Source: CAZOWW01 sp964583765
GTDB lineage: Bacteria > Actinomycetota > Actinomycetes > Actinomycetales > Kineosporiaceae
DNA length: 16,214 bases
Assembly: GCA_964583765.1 (NCBI GenBank)
Contig: CAZOWW010000125.1
Span: 1-16,214 of the forward strand
Direction of reading: 5' to 3'
The notes beneath the pieces were generated by a model. The model worked only from the letters and a program-made list of their open reading frames with translations, was not told where the DNA came from and searched no databases. Numbering within the stretch: the stretch's first letter is position 1; each line of letters begins with the position of its first letter. Both the position numbers and the translations under genes were made by a program. Positions 6,978 through 11,819 of this stretch are shown here, in pieces.

Positions 6978-7789
6978 CAACCGCCGTTCCCGACCGTGCT
7001 CGCCGGCTCCCCTGGGGTCGCCGCCCCGACCGGGTTCGCTCGCTCGCGGTGACCGTGAGCGAGATCCTCTGCATCCTCGGGACTCTCGTCGGGGCCGGGA
7101 TCCTCGGGACCGGGGTGGCGAAGTCCGCCGGGGGGAGTTTCGCCGCCGATGCCACCCTGCTCGCCCCGGCCTCGCCGGCGTTCTCCGTCTGGTCGGTGAT
7201 CTACCTCGGGCTCGCCGCCTTCACCGTGTGGCAGTGGCTACCGGGAGCGACGTCCTCTCCCCGGGTCCGGGCCGTGAGCTGGCTCGCCTCCGCGTCCATG
7301 CTCCTCAACGCCACCTGGCTCCTCGTGGTCCAGGCCGGCTGGCTGTGGGGCAGCGTCGCCGTCATCGTGGCGCTGCTGGCCGTGCTCGCCGTCCTCGTGC
7401 GCCGTCTGACCGCGGTTCCCCGGGGCAGTGCCGTCGAGGACCTGGTCGTGGACGGCACCTTCGGGCTCTACCTGGGCTGGGTCAGTGTCGCGACCTGCGC
7501 CAACATCGCGGCCGTCCTGGCCGCTGAAGGAGTCGATCCGGCACCCGCGGTCGCCCAGACCATCGCGGTGCTGGTGCTGGCACTCGTCGGCGGCGTCGGG
7601 GTCCTGCTGACCGTGGCCCTCGGTGGCCGGGCCGCGGTGGCGGCCGGCCTCGCCTGGGGGCTCGGCTGGATCGCGGTCGGCCGCACCACGGCCGGTCCCC
7701 ACTCGCCGGTCACGGCGATCGCGGCGGCGGTCGTCGCGGTCCTGGTGGTCGTCGCCACGGTGATCAGGCGGCGGACCAGGACGGCCTGA
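6974..7789 (+). CDS. TspO/MBR family (tryptophan-rich sensory) integral membrane protein
   Basis: The 271-residue protein starts at an ATG overlapping the SDR stop (ATGA), with GAGGAGG at 6961-6967. Hydrophobic segments lie near residues 30-48, 68-88, 100-120, 123-143, 160-183, 195-215, 220-236 and 245-264. TspO-like signatures are PAFSVWSVIYLGLAAF (68-83), LNATW (111-115) and a DGTFGLYLGWVSVATCAN block (160-177). It is longer than the usual five-helix TspO of about 160 residues and belongs to the larger actinobacterial form. TspO proteins bind porphyrins and lipids and are tied to light, oxygen or stress signalling, which suits a CarH-type photoresponsive operon. Last gene of the operon. Confidence 0.78.
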   Translation: MTTAVPDRARRLPWGRRPDRVRSLAVTVSEILCILGTLVGAGILGTGVAKSAGGSFAADATLLAPASPAFSVWSVIYLGLAAFTVWQWLPGATSSPRVRAVSWLASASMLLNATWLLVVQAGWLWGSVAVIVALLAVLAVLVRRLTAVPRGSAVEDLVVDGTFGLYLGWVSVATCANIAAVLAAEGVDPAPAVAQTIAVLVLALVGGVGVLLTVALGGRAAVAAGLAWGLGWIAVGRTTAGPHSPVTAIAAAVVAVLVVVATVIRRRTRTA

Positions 7790-7803
7790 GGTCCCTGCGG
7801 ACC
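7790..7803. terminator. Weak hairpin between convergent genes
   Basis: GGTCC-CTGC-GGACC immediately follows the TspO stop. The 35-bp gap to the opposing gene also holds several GGACC/GGATC repeats. No T-tract is present; termination here is only plausible. Confidence 0.22.
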
Positions 7804-7824
7804 AGGACCGGATCAGGACCCGGG

Positions 7825-9225
7825 TCAGGGTGCCGGAGTCTTCGCGGCGGGATAGACGTGGGTGCGCTTGAAGATCGCCACGGCGTTGTCGGCGTACTTG
7901 GCGTCACCGTTCTGCTGTTTGAAGGCCTGCCAGGCGACCTTGTCGTCGTCCCAGGTCTTGTGCGCCCGCGGGATCGCCGCCACGGCGTCGGCGATGCTCA
8001 CGTGCCCGAGCGTCATGCCCTCGTCGTCCACCGACGCCTTCTTGATCTTCTCGCCGATCTCGGGCAGCGACTTCTCCACCCCGAAGCGCCGCCACGCGGC
8101 GAGGTCCTCGCCCCAGTGGGCGCTCACCCGGCTGTTGTCCTGGTGCTGCATCTCCCTGGCGATGTAGCGCCCCGCCGAGCCGGCGTCGATGTCGATCCCG
8201 GCGTCCACCCCGGCCTGCCGCAGGGGCTCCACCACCTGCCGCGTGCCGATCGCGACCTCCAACTTGTGACGCTCCGGGCCGGTGAGGTCGGCGACGGTCG
8301 CAGCCGGCGGCTTGCCCTTCTTCTTCGCCTTGCGCCACTGTGCGAGGGCCCGCTTGTTCGCGGGTTTGAGGGCGGCAGCGAGCTCCGCGGAGCTCGCCTG
8401 CGCGGCGAGGTCCGCGGCACTGAGCTCCTTGAGCGCTGCGATGTGCTCCGCCCGGTCCGGAAGCCCCGCGATGACCTGGCCACGCCACGAGCCGAACGCC
8501 AGCATGCGACCGAGATCGTCGTCATCGAGGCCCGCGTTCGGGAGCTTGGCCGCCACCGTGGGGTTCTTCTTGGCGTTCTCCAGGGTCGTGCCCGCGGGCA
8601 GGGCCATGACGGCCTTCCACACCGCGCTCACCGCGGCCACGCACTTCTCGGCGGACTGCAGTTCGGCCATCGTGACCCCGAACTTCGTGCGCAGCTCGGC
8701 GTGACGCTTCAGCAGGTCGATGGTCCACGGAATGGTGGCCTGCATCCGGCTGGCGTAGCTCGCCCGGATCCCGGAACTGGTGTGGTAGTTCGACTCGGTG
8801 ACCGCACCGCCCGTGCCGACCTCCATCTGCTCGATCACGCTCAGGATGTCCGCGACGAGCTGGGTCACCTGTGTCGAGGTCCGGACCACCTCGGTCCCGG
8901 CACTCGGCGATGCCTTGCGCTGCAGGGTCGGCACCGGCGCCGAGGCCGGGTCGACGTGGTGGGCATCGCGCCCGTCGAGCAGGCCGGTGACGGCGGTGTT
9001 GCCGGCGAGGCGCTGCAATGCCCTGACGGAGTCCGAGGACTCCGGGTGGGCGGCAAGGAGATCGAGATCGACCCGGCTCGCGTCGTCCCGGGCCACGCCG
9101 TGCCGCGCCGACCGGGTGCCACCGTCGCGTCCCGAGGGGTGCTGGCCGGCGGGAACCTGGGCTCGCGCTCGTTGCTGCACCCCGCCAGTATCCCGTCGAT
9201 CACCCGGGCCTCTCCGCGATTCCAC
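7825..9225 (-). CDS. Orphan protein with N-terminal injection-system-associated LQRxAGNxAV motif; function unknown
   Basis: The product is up to 466 residues. Residues 1-65 are disordered and rich in Arg, Gly and Gln. VRALQRLAGNTAVTGLL (67-83) matches the LQRxAGNxAVxxLL signature, and VPTLQRKA follows at 98-105. This pair of elements is common at the N-terminus of DUF4157-type and other proteins linked to extracellular contractile injection systems (eCIS). The HExxH protease motif of DUF4157 is absent. The rest is mainly helical and charged, with a Lys-rich turn (AQWRKAKKKGKPP) and a C-terminal domain containing HWGEDLAAWRRFGVEKSLPEIG that I do not recognise. There is no signal peptide or membrane segment. 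No sheath, tube or baseplate gene is visible nearby, so it would be an orphan cargo or associated protein. The start is uncertain: GTG at 9225 or 9180, neither with a strong ribosome site. Confidence 0.7.
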   Translation of the reverse strand: MESRRGPGDRRDTGGVQQRARAQVPAGQHPSGRDGGTRSARHGVARDDASRVDLDLLAAHPESSDSVRALQRLAGNTAVTGLLDGRDAHHVDPASAPVPTLQRKASPSAGTEVVRTSTQVTQLVADILSVIEQMEVGTGGAVTESNYHTSSGIRASYASRMQATIPWTIDLLKRHAELRTKFGVTMAELQSAEKCVAAVSAVWKAVMALPAGTTLENAKKNPTVAAKLPNAGLDDDDLGRMLAFGSWRGQVIAGLPDRAEHIAALKELSAADLAAQASSAELAAALKPANKRALAQWRKAKKKGKPPAATVADLTGPERHKLEVAIGTRQVVEPLRQAGVDAGIDIDAGSAGRYIAREMQHQDNSRVSAHWGEDLAAWRRFGVEKSLPEIGEKIKKASVDDEGMTLGHVSIADAVAAIPRAHKTWDDDKVAWQAFKQQNGDAKYADNAVAIFKRTHVYPAAKTPAP

Positions 9226-9284
9226 CCGCGCCGACGCCCGGGACTGCCCTCTCGGGCAGCCTGCTCCGGGTCCCGTCGGACCTG

Positions 9285-9338
9285 TGCCTGCCGTGCGTGC
9301 CGTGCCTGCCGTGCGTGCCGTGCCTGCCGTGCCTGCTG
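9285..9338. repeat. Tandem 9-bp repeat, six units
   Basis: Six consecutive units of TGCSTGCCG, alternating TGCCTGCCG and TGCGTGCCG in the first five so that an 18-bp super-period is visible; the sixth ends TGCTG. A mini/microsatellite in the leader of the leftward gene. Confidence 0.9.
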
Positions 9339-9531
9339 TTCCGGCCGGCGGTCACCGGGTTCCCCACCTCCTGGGCATGACCCGCCGGGACAACGGGAAG
9401 GTCAGCGCGGACCGGCGCCCCGGCCGTGTGCCGGCCCGCCATGAGGTTTCTTCACCGAGAATTCCTGGACGAGAATTCCCGGAGGAGACCGCTGAATGCC
9501 ACCGAGGACGCGCTCGCCGCTCGTGGTCCTT

Positions 9532-9598
9532 TTTCCGGGAAAACTTGTGCGTGTTTCTCGGGAAACGTGTGCATGTTTCGCGGGAAGTGGTGGGCGTG
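9532..9598. repeat. Three tandem 22/23-bp near-palindromic repeats
   Basis: Units at 9532-9553, 9554-9575 and 9576-9598 each start TTTC, contain a CGGGAA core and end in TGTGCRTG or GGGCGTG. Units one and two match at 17 of 22 positions without gaps. The core resembles a palindrome (TTTCTCGGGAAA; TTTTCC-G-GGAAAA), so these look like tandem protein-binding sites about two helical turns apart. Confidence 0.6.
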
Positions 9599-9695
9599 AT
9601 CTCCCGCGGGGAATCCGCCACCCCGGTCGATCCTCTTCGCCTCGCGCTCGGTGGCCTCCCGTCGCGGAACCGATCAGTCATGGACCGGACTGTTT

Positions 9696-9714
9696 CGTCG
9701 GCGGTCCGCCGACG
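9696..9714 (-). terminator. Possible hairpin terminator after the TetR-LacI gene
   Basis: CGTCGGC (9696-9702) pairs with GCCGACG (9708-9714) across GGTCC, 20 bp past the regulator's stop. No T-run follows on the minus strand. Confidence 0.33.
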
Positions 9715-9734
9715 GGACGGGCGGTGAGGGCCGG

Positions 9735-11429
9735 TCAGCGGCCCGCGGGTGGGGCAGTGCTCTCGCGGACGACGAAGGTCGTGGCCAGTTCGACGCGGTC
9801 GGGGCTGACGGTCTCGCCTGCGGCGAGGGCGAGCACGAGACGGGCCGCGGCCGCCCCCATCTCGGTCATGGGCTGCCGGACAGTGGTCAGCGGGGGCCCG
9901 CACAGCCGGGCGGCCGGGACGTCGTCGAAGCCCAGGACACTGAGATCCTGCGGGATCCGCAGGTCGGCTCGCCGAGCCGCCTCGTAGACGCCGAGCGCCT
10001 GCAGGTCGTTGCCGCAGACGATGGCGGTCGGGCGGTTCGGCAGAGCCAGCAACTCGCCCCCGAGACCGACCCCGTCCTCGAACTGGAAGCGCCCGGAGCG
10101 GAGGAGTTCCGCGGGCAGCGGCGCCCCCACGGAGTCCAGCGTCGCCCGGGTCGCCTCCAGCCGGGCCCTGGCCATCAGATACTCCGTCGGCCCGCTGAGC
10201 ACGCCGATCCGCCGATGTCCCAGGGTGAGGAGATGCCTGGCTGGGGTGATGGCGCCGGTCCAGTTGGTCGCCCCGACCGAGGGGACGGACGTCGGCGGTT
10301 GGGTGACCGGGTCGAGGGCGACCAGGGGGATTCCGCTGGTGCCCAGCAGGGCGTGCTGCTCGGTGGTGAAACCGGAGTAGACGGCGATCACACCGGCAGG
10401 GCGACGCGCCAGCAGACCGTTGATCCACGACTGACCGGTCGCCGCCCGGGCCAGCACATCGAAGAAGCCCACGGTCAGGTTGCGTTCGCAGAGGACCCGC
10501 TCCACCCCGCGCAGGATCGCGATGGCGAGATCGTTGTGAAGTCCGAAGAAGACCACCTCGACACAGGGACTCGACTGGACCGTTCCGGGGCGCCGGTACT
10601 CGTGTTCGCTGAGCAGCCGCTCCACCCGCTGCCGGGTCTCCGGGGCCACCCCCGCACGCCCGTTGAGCACCTTGGACACCGTCGGGGCCGACACCCCCGC
10701 CAGCTGCGCGATGGCCCCGATCGTGAGCTCCCCGCGGCGGCGTCCGCGGCGCTGCCCGTCGGTGGACCTCGGCTCCGTCGATGTCACCCGCGGGTCGTCC
10801 CGGTCGTCCTCGCCGGCCCAGGCACGGTCGAGGAACTGGTCGACGACCCGGGCGACAAGGGCGTCCTCCGCGTCCCGACCGCGCTCCGGCCACCATCCCT
10901 GGACCAGGGACAGGGGGAGGGACGCGAGCAGCTCGACATCCGCCTCGGGAGACAGTTCCCCTCTCGCGATGGCACGGGACAGGATGCCGGCTGCCCGGCC
11001 GGCGAGCGGACCGGCGATGCACTGCTGCCAGAGGCCGCGGAGTTGGGCGTTGGTGGTGACCTCGCTGGCGAGGGCAGCGAGCGCACGAGCCGGAGCGCTC
11101 CGTGACGGCAACAGGGCCGCGAGGAACGTGTGCAGGTCCTCCGGGAGACTGCCGGTGTCAGGGGTCGAGGGCAGCGCGGCCGCGAGCTGCCCCAGGGTGT
11201 CGGCGACCAGGGCGCCCTTGTCGGGCCAACGCCGGTAGAGGCTCGCCTTGCCGACGGCGGCGTGCCTCGCCACCTGGTGCATCGTCAGGGCGGCGTACCC
11301 GCCGTCGCCCAGCAGATCGATCGTGGCGGCTCGGATGGCGGCGTCCTTGGCGGGATCCCGCGGCCGGCCACGACGAGCTCCGACCGGTTCGCGGCGCCCG
11401 TCGGGTCGGTCGGCGACCTCCTCGGCCAT
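9735..11429 (-). CDS. Fused TetR-LacI transcriptional regulator (two DNA-binding domains in one polypeptide)
   Basis: The single 564-codon frame starts at ATG 11429, with CGGAG 7 nt upstream. Residues 1-25 are basic (ARRGRPRDP). Residues 28-77 form a TetR helix-turn-helix (GYAALTMHQVARHAAVGKAS then LYRRWPDKGALV), and about 85-203 a helical TetR C-terminal ligand/dimer domain. A charged linker (204-233, RRGRRRGE) follows. Residues 235-282 are a textbook LacI helix-turn-helix (LTIGAIAQLAGVSAPTVSKV then LNGRAGVAPETRQRVERLL). Residues 288-556 are a periplasmic-binding-protein-like sugar-sensing domain with RPAGVIAVYSG, GHRRIGVLSG, AIVCGNDLQALG, LSVLGFDDVPAA and PLTTVRQP. The LacI half is full length; its hinge (EYRRPGTV) is short. 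No stop codon separates the halves; a GTG at V215 could give a separate LacI product. It is divergent from the GH59 gene, its probable target, and likely autoregulated. Confidence 0.9.
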   Translation of the reverse strand: MAEEVADRPDGRREPVGARRGRPRDPAKDAAIRAATIDLLGDGGYAALTMHQVARHAAVGKASLYRRWPDKGALVADTLGQLAAALPSTPDTGSLPEDLHTFLAALLPSRSAPARALAALASEVTTNAQLRGLWQQCIAGPLAGRAAGILSRAIARGELSPEADVELLASLPLSLVQGWWPERGRDAEDALVARVVDQFLDRAWAGEDDRDDPRVTSTEPRSTDGQRRGRRRGELTIGAIAQLAGVSAPTVSKVLNGRAGVAPETRQRVERLLSEHEYRRPGTVQSSPCVEVVFFGLHNDLAIAILRGVERVLCERNLTVGFFDVLARAATGQSWINGLLARRPAGVIAVYSGFTTEQHALLGTSGIPLVALDPVTQPPTSVPSVGATNWTGAITPARHLLTLGHRRIGVLSGPTEYLMARARLEATRATLDSVGAPLPAELLRSGRFQFEDGVGLGGELLALPNRPTAIVCGNDLQALGVYEAARRADLRIPQDLSVLGFDDVPAARLCGPPLTTVRQPMTEMGAAAARLVLALAAGETVSPDRVELATTFVVRESTAPPAGR

Positions 11430-11483
11430 GCGGTGCTCCGTTCGCCCGGGAACCCGACATCTGAGACGTGGTGTTTCGTAATA

Positions 11484-11515
11484 GGAACAATAATCGATGC
11501 TCCGTTGTTCCGTAA
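11484..11515 (-). promoter_or_regulatory. Predicted promoter and overlapping inverted-repeat operator of the TetR-LacI gene
   Basis: On the minus strand TTACGG (11515-11510) and TATTGT (11492-11487) are 17 bp apart, giving a leader of about 50 nt. An inverted repeat, GGAACAA (11484-11490) and TTGTTCC (11505-11511), covers both promoter hexamers, as expected for autorepression. Confidence 0.55.
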
Positions 11516-11634
11516 AGGCGGTGGTCTCGGGGTCCCGGCCGACGGGTGCCGACCACTGGGCGATGCTCGTGTTGACGTGGAGTGTTCGATGCGGCGGGTC
11601 CCGGGATCGTCCGGGGAATGACGGAAATTGATGG

Positions 11635-11663
11635 TTGTGGTTCCGCGGGGCGGTCTGTACCCT
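11635..11663 (+). promoter_or_regulatory. Possible promoter for the GH59 gene
   Basis: TTGTGG (11635-11640) and TACCCT (11658-11663) are 17 bp apart. The implied leader is about 150 nt and contains the inverted repeats at 11677-11710. The match is modest. Confidence 0.35.
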
Positions 11664-11676
11664 GAGTCGGCACTCC

Positions 11677-11710
11677 TGATGTTCACGATAACAATCGCAT
11701 TTGGACATCA
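11677..11710. promoter_or_regulatory. Candidate operator upstream of the GH59 gene
   Basis: TGATGTTC (11677-11684) and GGACATCA (11703-11710) form an inverted repeat with 7 of 8 pairs. Inside it lies CGATAACAATCG (11686-11697), itself a 4+4-bp inverted repeat reminiscent of LacI-family sites. The AT content is unusual for this DNA. A binding site for the TetR or LacI half is inferred from position. Confidence 0.4.
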
Positions 11711-11819
11711 AGGAAAGACATTTCGGCGACTCCCTGCCCGGCGCTGATCGTGGCTGGTGCCGGGCGTCGGCGGTCTCTTGACCGCCGACCTGCCCACCGT
11801 CCCCCGGAAGGACTTGACC

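Larger units (their letters stand above)
9226..9734. other. About 500-bp non-coding interval holding several repeat arrays
   Basis: No convincing gene was found on either strand. From left to right it holds a 9-bp tandem array (9285-9338), two GAGAATTCC copies 14 bp apart (9457-9465, 9471-9479), three 22/23-bp near-palindromic repeats (9532-9598) and a GC-rich hairpin (9696-9714). It serves as the upstream region of the leftward orphan gene and the downstream region of the TetR-LacI gene. Confidence 0.6.

Noticed and set aside
9285..9338. Short repeated units that could suggest a CRISPR array
   Set aside because: Units are 9 bp with no spacers and no cas genes nearby; this is a simple tandem repeat.
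9554..9575. True chromosomal parS site
   Set aside because: Only 13 of 16 positions match and the outer bases differ; real parS sites are nearly invariant and no parA/parB is nearby. Kept only as a resemblance.
9496..9987. Plus-strand ORF of 163 codons with a good GGAGGAG site 8 nt before its ATG
   Set aside because: Its second half lies antisense inside the TetR-LacI gene, its first part runs through the 22-bp repeats, and the product is a low-complexity Arg/Ser/Pro/Gly shadow with no recognisable domain.
9735..10787. A separate LacI gene starting at GTG 10787
   Set aside because: No good ribosome site precedes it, and the TetR frame runs straight through without a stop. A fusion is the simpler reading, though internal initiation is not excluded.
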